Of a stretch of DNA of 64,000 nucleotides, positions 9,203 to 18,770 are shown piece after piece. Origin of the DNA: Desulforegulaceae bacterium. GTDB lineage: Bacteria > Desulfobacterota > Desulfobacteria > Desulfobacterales > JACKCP01. The position numbers and the translations under genes are program-made. A model generated the notes under the pieces. The model worked only from the letters and a program-made list of their open reading frames with translations, ran no database searches and was not told where the DNA came from. The DNA lies in NCBI GenBank assembly GCA_034006035.1, contig JAVETN010000005.1, positions 62,001 to 126,000 on the forward strand, given 5' to 3'. The number at the start of each line of letters is the position of its first letter. Position 1 is the stretch's first letter.

Positions 9203-9299
9203 TGGCGGAAATGCATGGGAATCGAACCCACCCGGGACGGTTCTAGCGCCCCACACCGGATTTGAAGTCCGGGAGCCTCACCAGAGACTACGCACTTCC
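9203..9299 (-). tRNA. selC: tRNA-Sec (anticodon TCA)
   Basis: The 97-nt reverse-strand sequence has the tRNA-Sec hallmarks: an 8-bp acceptor stem (GGAAGTGC with GCATTTCC, one G-U), an anticodon arm CCGGA/TCCGG with loop CTTCAAA and anticodon TCA (plus-strand 9263-9265), a long variable arm closed by GC-rich pairs, a T-loop TTCGATT and encoded CCA (9203-9205). It carries selenocysteine to in-frame UGA codons. The cell must also have SelA, SelB and SelD, none of which lie in this window. It has its own promoter facing away from the M20 peptidase gene. Confidence 0.96.
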
Positions 9300-9321
9300 G
9301 TATTTTTGTTAACAGAAAAAA

Positions 9322-9351
9322 ATGATATAGATTATTTGGGTAAAATGTCAA
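9322..9351 (-). promoter_or_regulatory. sigma70-type promoter for selC
   Basis: On the minus strand a perfect TTGACA (9351-9346) is followed after 18 nt by TATCAT (9327-9322), about 22 nt before the tRNA-Sec 5' end. Confidence 0.6.
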
Positions 9352-9375
9352 TCTTTATTTAAAAAAGAGGATAAA

Positions 9376-10530
9376 ATGATAAATGAATTAAGGTTAAAAC
9401 AGATGTTTGAAGATTTGGTCAGAATTGATTCCCCTTCAGGTCATGAAAAAGAAGTTTGTATCTGGATTAAAAACTATATTGAAAATATTGAAATAAGAAC
9501 AAAAGAAGACAATGCTTCAGAAATTTTAAACACAGAGTCAAACAATCTTATAGGGTATTTTGACGGAAACATAGATTTACCGCCTCTTATGCTTTGTGCC
9601 CATATGGATACAGTTGAGCCTGGAAGAGGAGTTGAACCTGTATTTGAAAATGGAGTTTTTAGAAGTAAAGGTGATACAATTCTTGGTGCTGATAACAAGT
9701 CGGCAATAGCAGTGATTCTTGAAGTTATTAATGTTATAAAGGAAAATAATCTTAAAACTTGTCCCATAGATCTTGTATTTACTGTATTTGAAGAAGGAGG
9801 ACTAAAAGGAGCCAAAGCTTTTGACACTTCTCTTATAAGGGCAGATTTTGGATATATTCCAGATTCAACTGATCCTGAAGGAATTGTGGTAAGTTCTCCT
9901 TCATGCAGTCAAATAATTTTTGAAATAACAGGAAAGTCTGCCCATGCAGGAGCTGAGCCGGAAAAAGGTGTTAATGCTATAATTACAGCTGCAAAAGCTC
10001 TTTCACAAATTAAAAGCGGTAGAATTGATGATGAAACAACTTGCAATATAGGAATAATCAAAGGCGGGAAAGCAACAAATATTGTTCCTGATAAAGTTGT
10101 TATTAAAGCCGAGGCAAGAAGCCATGATCCCGAAAAACTTGAAAAAGTTATTGAAACAATGAAGTCTGTGTTTGAACTTGTAATTAAAGAAGAAAAACAG
10201 AAAAGTCCTGATAAAAATTTTCCAGCACTTGAAATTAAAGTTGAAGATGATTTTAAAAATGTTTCTTTATCCAGAGATGAAAAGGTTTTTAAACTTGCAG
10301 ATAAAGCAGCTGAAAACCTTGGGTTTGAATTAAAAGGGAAAAAAATAGGCGGTGGAGCAGATGCCAATGTTTTTTTCCATAAAGGAATAAAGGCAGGAGT
10401 AATAGGAACAGGAATGAAAAATATACATACAATAGATGAAAATATTTCATTAAAAGATATGGTAGATTGTGCTAAATTTCTTCTTGAAATTATCAATGTT
10501 TATTCATTACAAACTCTGGAAAACAACTAA
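9376..10530 (+). CDS. M20-family metallopeptidase (PepT-like)
   Basis: The 384-residue protein shows the complete two-zinc site of M20 peptidases: HMDTV (His76, with catalytic Asp78), the bridging Asp106 in GADNKS, the catalytic Glu pair FEEGG (139-140), Asp163 and a C-terminal His351 in IHTIDE. The dimerisation lid sits between, with GKSAHAGAEPEKG marking its start. Relatives cut tripeptides or short peptides in the cytosol; the exact substrate cannot be told. An AGAGGAT ribosome site precedes the ATG. Its stop codon overlaps the start of pgpA by one base (TAATG), so both are translated from one message, probably continuing into thpR-recA-alaS. Confidence 0.9.
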   Translation: MINELRLKQMFEDLVRIDSPSGHEKEVCIWIKNYIENIEIRTKEDNASEILNTESNNLIGYFDGNIDLPPLMLCAHMDTVEPGRGVEPVFENGVFRSKGDTILGADNKSAIAVILEVINVIKENNLKTCPIDLVFTVFEEGGLKGAKAFDTSLIRADFGYIPDSTDPEGIVVSSPSCSQIIFEITGKSAHAGAEPEKGVNAIITAAKALSQIKSGRIDDETTCNIGIIKGGKATNIVPDKVVIKAEARSHDPEKLEKVIETMKSVFELVIKEEKQKSPDKNFPALEIKVEDDFKNVSLSRDEKVFKLADKAAENLGFELKGKKIGGGADANVFFHKGIKAGVIGTGMKNIHTIDENISLKDMVDCAKFLLEIINVYSLQTLENN

Positions 10531-10982
10531 TGAAACTTGACCAGGATAAAATTATTCTTTTTTTTGCCTTGGGTGGATACTCGGGTAAATCTCCTGTTTC
10601 TCCGGGAACAATAGGCAGTTTTTGTTCAATTCCCCTTATAATTGCTGTTTCTTTTATTCCTGAGAGTTTTACAGGGATTTTTCTTACATTTTTTATTTTG
10701 TTTTCTGTATATGTTTCAGATAAAGCATCAGTTATTTTAAAAAATGAAGATCCAAAAGAAGTTGTTATTGATGAATTTGCAGGATTTATGGTCGCAATGT
10801 CTGGGATTGGTATTAGCTTTTTTTCTTTGGGTTGTGGTTTTTTGCTGTTTAGATTTTTTGATATATTAAAACCATGGCCGATTAAAAAAGCTGAAACAGT
10901 TTTTAAAGGAGGAAGCGGGATTGTTTTTGATGATCTAATTGCAGGCGTTTTTGCAAATATAATCTTGAGATTGATTATATAA
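10530..10982 (+). CDS. pgpA: phosphatidylglycerophosphatase A
   Basis: PgpA removes phosphate from phosphatidylglycerophosphate to give phosphatidylglycerol at the inner membrane. The 150-residue product has the signature SPVSPGTIGS (21-30), the acidic VIDEFAGF motif in the middle and a C-terminal FDD-x-IAG motif, with three or four hydrophobic helices, all as in the family. It overlaps the M20 gene by 1 bp and is followed 23 bp later by thpR. In many relatives cinA lies between pgpA and thpR; it is missing here. Confidence 0.93.
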   Translation: MKLDQDKIILFFALGGYSGKSPVSPGTIGSFCSIPLIIAVSFIPESFTGIFLTFFILFSVYVSDKASVILKNEDPKEVVIDEFAGFMVAMSGIGISFFSLGCGFLLFRFFDILKPWPIKKAETVFKGGSGIVFDDLIAGVFANIILRLII

Positions 10983-11005
10983 ATTTAGATATGGGCTGAC
11001 TAATA

Positions 11006-11578
11006 ATGGGAAAACAGATCAGAACTTTTATAGCTGCAAAAATTCCACCCGAGGAATGTGAAAAAATAAAAAATCTTCAAGGGCTTTTAGGAAACGAGCT
11101 CAAAAGTATAAAATGGGTGAAACCTGAAAATATACATTTGACGCTGAGGTTTTTGGGAAATATTAATGAGTTGTCAAAATCTGAAATTATTGAAAATCTT
11201 GATAGTGCTTTAGAAGGTTTTCTGGCATTAAATATGGGTTTTTCAGGTTTTGGGGTTTTTCCTGATAAAAAAAGGCCAAGAGTTTTGTGGACAGGCCTTG
11301 AGGGAGATTTATCCCCTTTATCTTTAATGACTGTAAAAATAAGAGAAAATCTTGAACACCATGGTTTTCAAAAAGATAAGGAGCATTTTCATCCCCATAT
11401 AACAATTGGAAGGTTTAAGAAAAACAAGGAGGTAAAAAATCTTTTTGATGTTCTTGATAAATACAATTCTTTATTAAGAGGTTTTTTTGTTATAGATGAA
11501 ATAGTGTTTTATAAAAGTGAGCTTTTCTCTTATGGAGCAAAGTATTCAGTTTTATTTATAAAAAAACTTAAAAAATAA
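11006..11578 (+). CDS. thpR: RNA 2',3'-cyclic phosphodiesterase
   Basis: ThpR (LigT family, 2H phosphoesterase) opens 2',3'-cyclic phosphate ends of RNA. Both HxT motifs are present: HLT at 44-46 (within HLTLRF) and HIT at 131-133 (within HPHITIGRF). The 190-residue length is normal for the family. It sits 23 bp after pgpA and 20 bp before recA, an order seen in many Desulfobacterota and Firmicutes, so transcription of recA probably reads through from here. Confidence 0.93.
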   Translation: MGKQIRTFIAAKIPPEECEKIKNLQGLLGNELKSIKWVKPENIHLTLRFLGNINELSKSEIIENLDSALEGFLALNMGFSGFGVFPDKKRPRVLWTGLEGDLSPLSLMTVKIRENLEHHGFQKDKEHFHPHITIGRFKKNKEVKNLFDVLDKYNSLLRGFFVIDEIVFYKSELFSYGAKYSVLFIKKLKK

Positions 11579-11598
11579 ATATATAGGAGAAATTAAAT

Positions 11599-12645
11599 AT
11601 GTCAGTATCTGACAAGGCAAAAGCCATAGACTCTGCAATGGGGCAAATTGAGCGGCAGTTTGGTAAAGGTTCAATTATGAAGCTTGGCAGCCGTGAGGTT
11701 ATAGAAGTCCCTGTGATTTCAACTGGTTCTGTTGCTTTAGATAAAAGTCTTGGAGTAGGCGGAATTCCCAAGGGAAGAATTACAGAAATTTATGGTGCTG
11801 AATCTTCAGGTAAAACAACCCTGGCTCTTCATGCCATAGCAGAAGCTCAGAAAAAAGGCGGAGTTGCCGCTTTTATTGATGCAGAGCATGCTCTTGATAC
11901 TGCATACGCAAAAAGGCTTGGAGTAAATTGTGACGAGCTTCTTGTTTCCCAGCCCGATACAGGAGAGCAAGCCCTTGAAATAGCTGAAATGCTTGTAAGA
12001 AGCGGGGCAGTTGATATTTTAGTAATAGATTCTGTTGCAGCCCTTGTCCCCCGGGCTGAAATTGAAGGGGAAATGGGTGATTCACATATGGGGCTTCAAG
12101 CAAGACTTATGTCCCAGGCTTTAAGAAAACTTACAGCAACCATAAGCAAAACAAATACAGCACTTATTTTTATAAATCAGATAAGAATGAAAATTGGAGT
12201 TGTTTTTGGAAACCCTGAAACAACAACAGGTGGAAATGCTCTTAAGTTTTACTCTTCAGTAAGATTGGAAATAAGAAGATCAACTCCAATTAAGGACGGT
12301 CAGGAAATTACAGGAAATAGAACAAGAGTCAAAATAGTAAAAAACAAACTTGCACCTCCTTTTAAAGAAGCAGAATTTGATCTTATGTATGGAGAGGGAA
12401 TTTCAAAAACAGGTGAAATTATTGATATAGGGGTTGAACTTGAATTAGTTGAAAAAAGCGGAGCCTGGTATTCCTACAATTCAAACCGCATAGGTCAGGG
12501 ACGTGAAAATGTTAAGAAATATCTTATTGAAAACCCTGAAGTTTACAATCAAATGTTTGAAGCAGTAAGGACAAAAATGGGCCTTTCAATTGAAAAGGAA
12601 AAGACTCCTGAAAAGGAAGAACCGGCTAAAACTAAAAAACAGTAA
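11599..12645 (+). CDS. recA: recombinase A
   Basis: RecA forms filaments on single-stranded DNA, drives strand exchange and triggers LexA cleavage. The 348-residue sequence has the Walker A GAESSGKT at 66-73, a Walker B ending VIDSVAAL, loop L2 around NQIRMKIGV, and an acidic-lysine C-tail. AGGAG lies 8 nt before the ATG. No LexA box is visible in the 20 bp separating it from thpR; any SOS control would have to act further upstream. recX is absent between recA and alaS. Confidence 0.99.
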   Translation: MSVSDKAKAIDSAMGQIERQFGKGSIMKLGSREVIEVPVISTGSVALDKSLGVGGIPKGRITEIYGAESSGKTTLALHAIAEAQKKGGVAAFIDAEHALDTAYAKRLGVNCDELLVSQPDTGEQALEIAEMLVRSGAVDILVIDSVAALVPRAEIEGEMGDSHMGLQARLMSQALRKLTATISKTNTALIFINQIRMKIGVVFGNPETTTGGNALKFYSSVRLEIRRSTPIKDGQEITGNRTRVKIVKNKLAPPFKEAEFDLMYGEGISKTGEIIDIGVELELVEKSGAWYSYNSNRIGQGRENVKKYLIENPEVYNQMFEAVRTKMGLSIEKEKTPEKEEPAKTKKQ

Positions 12646-12665
12646 TTTCTAAGGGTTTTTATATA

Positions 12666-15299
12666 ATGATAAGTTCAAAAGAAATAAGAAGAAAGTTTGT
12701 TGAATATTTTGAAAAACATAACCATAAGAATATAAGAAGTTCTTCTCTTGTTCCTTCTGATGATCCCACTCTTTTGTTTATAAATGCCGGGATGGTCCAG
12801 TTCAAAAGAGTGTTCATGGGCGAAGACAAAAGAGATTATTCAAGGGCAGTAACTTACCAAAAATGTGTTCGTGCGGGAGGAAAGCACAATGATCTTGAAA
12901 ATGTGGGTTATACTGCAAGGCATCACACTTTCTTTGAAATGCTTGGGAATTTTTCCTTTGGGGATTATTTTAAGGAAGATGCAATAAAATTTGCCTGGGA
13001 GCTTTTAACAGAGGGGTATAAACTTCCAAAGGAAAAGCTTCTTATTTCAATTTACGAAGATGATGATGAAGCTTTTGAGATCTGGAATGAAATTATTGGC
13101 ATTCCAAAGGATAAAATCCATAGAATGGGCGAAGAGGATAATTTCTGGGCAATGGGCGATACAGGCCCTTGCGGTCCTTGTTCTGAAATTCATATAGATA
13201 GAGGTTTAGAGTATGGATGCGGCTCTCCTGATTGCAAACTTGGATGTGAATGTGATAGATTTCTTGAACTTTGGAATCTTGTTTTCATGCAGTTTAATAA
13301 AGACGAGTCCGGTGCTCTTACTCCTCTGCCAAAACCAAGCATTGATACAGGGATGGGCCTTGAAAGAATAGCTTCTGTAATGCAGGAAACAAAAACAAAT
13401 TATGAAACAGATCTTTTTATTCCCATAATAAAAAAAGTTGAAGAGTTATCAGGCAAAAAAATAGGGCAGTCAGAACCTGTGGATATTGCAATGAAAGTAA
13501 TTGCTGATCATAGCAGGGCGGCTTGTTTTCTTATTGGTGACGGAGTTCTTCCATCAAACGAGGGAAGAGGATATGTTTTAAGAAGAATAATGAGAAGAGC
13601 CATAAGATATGGAAGACAGCTGGGACTTCACAAGCCTTTTTTGAATGAAACTTCAAAGGTTGTTTTGGAAATGATGAATGATGTTTTTACTGAGCTTAGG
13701 GATTCAGGCAGCTTTATTATGAATGTGATTGAAAACGAGGAAAAAAGATTTTCGGAAACCCTTGATTTTGGATTGAAACATCTTGATGAAGCAGTGGCTG
13801 AGCTTGAAAAAAACAACAAATCAGAAGTTCCTGGTGATCTTATTTTCAAACTTTACGACACCTATGGATTTCCCCCTGATATAGTCAAGGATATTTTAAA
13901 AGATAAAAATTATAGCCTTGATATGGAAGGTTTTGAATCCTGTATGGAAAAGCAAAGGCAGATGTCAAAAAAAGATGTCTTATTTACTTCTGCAATAGAT
14001 GCTTACAAAGAGCTGGCATCCCAGGGTTTTAAAACTGAATTTGAAGGATATTTTTGTACTGAGTCAAATTCAGAACTTGTAAAGATTGTAAAAGAAGGAA
14101 AGGAAACAGACTCAGCTTCAAAAGGTGAAACCATTGACATGGTTTTTAAAAATACCCCGTTTTATGCCCAGGCTGGAGGTCAGGCAGGAGACAGTGGAAT
14201 TGTAAGAAAACAAGGATTTAAAGGAGAAGTTTTTGATACAATAAACGATCCTTCAGGAATAAGAGTTCACAAGGTCAGGGTGGTTGAGGGTGAAATAAAA
14301 AAAGGGGAATCAGTTTCTCTTTTGGTTGACCCAGAAAAAAGAAAAAACACAGCAAGAAACCATACAGCAACTCATCTTCTTCATTCCGCTCTTAAAAATA
14401 TTTTGGGTGATCATGTAAAACAGGCTGGTTCTCTTGTTTCCCATGACAGGTTAAGGTTTGACTTTGCTCATTTTTCTCCTGTGAGCCCAGGTGAAATTGA
14501 AAAAATTGAACAATGGGTAAATTCTAAAATAATAGAAAACTATGAAGTTTCAGTAAATGAGATGTCAATGAATGAGGCTATTAATTCTGGTGCAACAGCT
14601 CTTTTTGAAGAAAAATACGGGGAAAGAGTAAGGGTTGTTTCTTTAGATGATGTTAGCATGGAGCTTTGCGGAGGAATTCATACATTAAGATCCGGTGATA
14701 TTGGTCTTTTTAAAATTTTGTCTGAAACCGGGATTGCTGCCGGAGTAAGAAGAATGGAAGCTCTTACAGGCCAAAAAGCTTTGTTCTATGTTCAGGAGCG
14801 TGAAAGACAGCTTGCTGAAGCAGCATCTTTGCTAAAGGAAAGACCTGAAAGTCTTGTTTCAAAGCTTGAAAGGCATTTAAAACATTCAAAAGAAGTTGAA
14901 AAAGAAGTTGAAAAGCTAAAGACAAAACTTGCCGAATCAAAATCAGGTAATTTTGAAGAGGAAATAAAAGTTATAAATGGAATAAAAGTTCTTTCAAAGG
15001 AAGTGGAAGCAGACAATCAGGGTTCTTTAAGAGATCTTGCAGACAAGCTTAAAAATAAAATTAAATCAGGTATAATTCTTCTTGGTGCAAAATCAGGAGG
15101 AAAAGTTATGCTTACAGCAGGAGTTACCAAAGATCTCACTAATAAATTTAATGCAGGTAAATTAGTAAAAGAATGTGCAGCCATTGTGGGTGGAGGCGGT
15201 GGAGGAAGGCCTGATATGGCTCAGGCTGGAGGTAGTGATCCTTCAAAGCTTGAAGATGCTTTAAGCCTTATTTATGAACTTGTTGAAAAAAACAATTAA
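12666..15299 (+). CDS. alaS: alanyl-tRNA synthetase
   Basis: AlaS charges tRNA-Ala in the cytosol. The 877-residue protein is full length: class II aminoacylation core with RHHTFFEMLGNFSFGDYF, editing domain with zinc-binding HTATHLLH and CGGIHT, and a C-terminal DHHA1-type domain ending near the glycine-rich GGGGGGRPDMAQAGG. It follows recA by 20 bp and ends at a strong terminator, closing the operon that starts at the M20 peptidase. Confidence 0.99.
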   Translation: MISSKEIRRKFVEYFEKHNHKNIRSSSLVPSDDPTLLFINAGMVQFKRVFMGEDKRDYSRAVTYQKCVRAGGKHNDLENVGYTARHHTFFEMLGNFSFGDYFKEDAIKFAWELLTEGYKLPKEKLLISIYEDDDEAFEIWNEIIGIPKDKIHRMGEEDNFWAMGDTGPCGPCSEIHIDRGLEYGCGSPDCKLGCECDRFLELWNLVFMQFNKDESGALTPLPKPSIDTGMGLERIASVMQETKTNYETDLFIPIIKKVEELSGKKIGQSEPVDIAMKVIADHSRAACFLIGDGVLPSNEGRGYVLRRIMRRAIRYGRQLGLHKPFLNETSKVVLEMMNDVFTELRDSGSFIMNVIENEEKRFSETLDFGLKHLDEAVAELEKNNKSEVPGDLIFKLYDTYGFPPDIVKDILKDKNYSLDMEGFESCMEKQRQMSKKDVLFTSAIDAYKELASQGFKTEFEGYFCTESNSELVKIVKEGKETDSASKGETIDMVFKNTPFYAQAGGQAGDSGIVRKQGFKGEVFDTINDPSGIRVHKVRVVEGEIKKGESVSLLVDPEKRKNTARNHTATHLLHSALKNILGDHVKQAGSLVSHDRLRFDFAHFSPVSPGEIEKIEQWVNSKIIENYEVSVNEMSMNEAINSGATALFEEKYGERVRVVSLDDVSMELCGGIHTLRSGDIGLFKILSETGIAAGVRRMEALTGQKALFYVQERERQLAEAASLLKERPESLVSKLERHLKHSKEVEKEVEKLKTKLAESKSGNFEEEIKVINGIKVLSKEVEADNQGSLRDLADKLKNKIKSGIILLGAKSGGKVMLTAGVTKDLTNKFNAGKLVKECAAIVGGGGGGRPDMAQAGGSDPSKLEDALSLIYELVEKNN

Positions 15300-15316
15300 A
15301 GTTTTGTTTTTAAAAA

Positions 15317-15356
15317 TTGCGGAATTAATCCACAAAATTGGTTCCGCAAATTTTTT
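15317..15356 (+). terminator. rho-independent terminator of alaS
   Basis: TTGCGGAA (15317-15324) pairs with TTCCGCAA (15342-15349), followed by six T residues. Confidence 0.85.
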
Positions 15357-15439
15357 AATTTTCCCAAATTAAATCACTTCTAATTTTATCTATGTCTTTA
15401 AATTTTAATTTGTATAAAATCTGAAGGAATTGAAAAATA

Positions 15440-15952
15440 ATGGAAAACCATTTTTTTTCCAAAAAAGAAATTAATCTTTTAAACGGGATTATTTTGAGAT
15501 CTGAAGAAATGACGGCAGATTTTTATAAAATGTCGGATTCCGATTGGAAAAAACTCAAATATGATTTTAAAACCTTAAAAGAATTAAAACCCCATGAAAT
15601 AGTTCCAGATGTTTTTGCTCAGGTTGTAAAGTATGATGCAAAGCCCTGGGGCAGTCCTTTTAATTCTTCTGTTTATACTGTTTATAGAGTTTGCATTCAG
15701 GATAATACAATTCTTGACAGGGTGAAAAAATTTAATTTATCAATAGAACCGTTTTTAGTTTATATAATAGTTCATGAGCTTATTCATGTTTTAAGATTTT
15801 CAAAATATATTAAAAAATTTGAAGCAAATCAGGAAGAAATGTTTAAAGAAGAAAAACTCGTTCATAAGATTACAAAAAACATAATGGAAAAAAATTCAAT
15901 CCAATATAGGCAACAAATTTTTGATTTTTTTAAAAAACACCTCTTTTTTTAA
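15440..15952 (+). CDS. uncharacterised protein with HExxH motif
   Basis: I do not recognise the family. The 170-residue protein contains VHELIHVLRF, a zincin-type HExxH at 112-116, with several downstream acidic residues (FEAN, EEMFKEEK) that could supply a third metal ligand. The N-terminal half has no signal peptide or membrane span, so a cytosolic metallohydrolase is possible but unproven. It precedes the FmdB gene by about 100 bp in the same direction. Confidence 0.7.
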   Translation: MENHFFSKKEINLLNGIILRSEEMTADFYKMSDSDWKKLKYDFKTLKELKPHEIVPDVFAQVVKYDAKPWGSPFNSSVYTVYRVCIQDNTILDRVKKFNLSIEPFLVYIIVHELIHVLRFSKYIKKFEANQEEMFKEEKLVHKITKNIMEKNSIQYRQQIFDFFKKHLFF

Positions 15953-16059
15953 CCCTCTTTTTTTCAAAATTTTTTTTTGCCAGGGCTTGACAACCTGAAA
16001 AACCTGACTAATTTTAACATGAATTTGAAAAGAGACCTATTTAAACATGGAGACTTGAG

Positions 16060-16335
16060 ATGCCCATTTATGAGTATGGATGTAAAAATTGCGGTAAAGT
16101 TGATGAAGTTATTCATGGTTTTTCCGAAGAAGGTCCGCAAACATGCAGGTTTTGCGGAAAAGGGCCTGTTAAAAAACTTATTTCAAGAAGCAGTTTTCAC
16201 CTTAAGGGAACCGGTTGGTATGTAACAGATTATGCAGATAAAAAAACTTCTGCAGAAAAAAACAATAGTCCAACCCCAGATTCTGTTCCCGCGGGGAATC
16301 TGGCAAATAATCCGGCTTCAGGGCCTGAAGAATAA
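16060..16335 (+). CDS. FmdB-family zinc-ribbon protein
   Basis: The 91-residue product starts [13 protein letters not shown], the classic FmdB/CxxC_CXXC_SSSS opening, with zinc-binding pairs Cys8/Cys11 and Cys29/Cys32. The stretch [12 protein letters not shown] is the conserved end of the ribbon domain; the last 25 residues are low-complexity (Pro, Asn, Ala). FmdB proteins are named after a regulator of formamidase but their role is mostly unknown. GGAG sits 9 nt before the ATG. In sulfate reducers this gene is often near groESL, as here. Confidence 0.88.
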   Translation: MPIYEYGCKNCGKVDEVIHGFSEEGPQTCRFCGKGPVKKLISRSSFHLKGTGWYVTDYADKKTSAEKNNSPTPDSVPAGNLANNPASGPEE

Positions 16336-16347
16336 AAAAATATTTTT

Positions 16348-16376
16348 TTGACCCTTTACAATTGAAAATTTATGCT
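16348..16376 (+). promoter_or_regulatory. possible promoter for groES-groEL
   Basis: TTGACC (16348-16353) and TATGCT (16371-16376) are separated by 17 nt, just after the FmdB stop. The leader to groES would be about 195 nt. No CIRCE inverted repeat and no clear heat-shock sigma box is seen, so heat control is not evident. Confidence 0.35.
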
Positions 16377-16577
16377 TAAATTCCCTCACGTTGGCAGGAT
16401 GAATTAATGATTGGGCAAAACAGTTTTTTTTCTTCCTTTACAAAAATAAAAATTTAACAAAATAAAAGCCTAAGTCTTTTTTAGTTAAGTTTTTAATTTG
16501 TCTCAAGGAAGGGACAGTAAAAGTTTAGTCCAGAAAATAAATAATAATTTAACAGTAAAATACAAGGAGAAGTAAAG

Positions 16578-16865
16578 ATGAACATTAAGCCTCTTCAAGA
16601 TCGTGTTGTTGTAAAAAGAACGGAAGAGCCCACAAAAACAAAGGGTGGAATTATTATCCCTGACACAGCAAAAGAAAAGCCTTCTGAAGGAGAAGTTGTA
16701 GCTGTTGGAAATGGAAGAGTTACCAATGAAGGCAAAATAATACCTATGGAACTTAAAGTAGGAGATAAAGTTTTATTCAGCAAGTACGGCGGACATGAAC
16801 TTAAGCTTGACGGTGAAGAATATATCATAATGGGTCAGGATGATATCTACGCAGTTGTAGAATAA
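16578..16865 (+). CDS. groES: co-chaperonin GroES
   Basis: GroES caps the GroEL ring during protein folding. The 95-residue length is typical; the N-terminus ([13 protein letters not shown]) and the mobile loop ([19 protein letters not shown]) are clear. AAGGAG lies 7 nt before the ATG. groEL follows after 78 bp, forming the usual bicistronic unit that ends in a strong terminator. Confidence 0.98.
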   Translation: MNIKPLQDRVVVKRTEEPTKTKGGIIIPDTAKEKPSEGEVVAVGNGRVTNEGKIIPMELKVGDKVLFSKYGGHELKLDGEEYIIMGQDDIYAVVE

Positions 16866-16931
16866 TTCAACCTCCCTGTTGTATTTCAAATATCTACCTT
16901 GTTTTATTAATGTTTAACTTTAAAAATTTAA

Positions 16932-18590
<1,659 letters not shown>

Positions 18591-18621
18591 TTTCTGCTTA
18601 AAAATCCCATTTAATATATTA

Positions 18622-18655
18622 AAAGAGCTCTTAATTATTTAAGAGCTCTTTTTGT
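18622..18655 (+). terminator. rho-independent terminator of groEL
   Basis: AAAGAGCTCTTAA (18622-18634) pairs perfectly with TTAAGAGCTCTTT (18639-18651) across a 4-nt loop, followed by T residues. Confidence 0.88.
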
Positions 18656-18770
18656 TTGTGGGCAATCACTAATTTAAATCTCTAAAAAAGTTATAAAAAA
18701 ATCTTTTTGATTGAACTTTTTACTTATTTGATTAACAAAGTTATAAACTCAATCATTTAAAAGAGAAATT

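Noticed and set aside
9909-10496. 195-codon open frame on the minus strand inside the M20 peptidase gene
   Set aside because: It is the antisense shadow of a clearly functional gene; composition is Ser/Ile/Phe-rich and no family features are seen.
15977-16225. 82-codon frame overlapping the FmdB gene
   Set aside because: It overlaps the well-supported FmdB frame, which has its own start and zinc-binding cysteines.
16336-16577. CIRCE element or heat-shock promoter ahead of groES
   Set aside because: No TTAGCACTC-type inverted repeat and no good sigma32-like pair was found; only a vegetative-type candidate promoter is seen.
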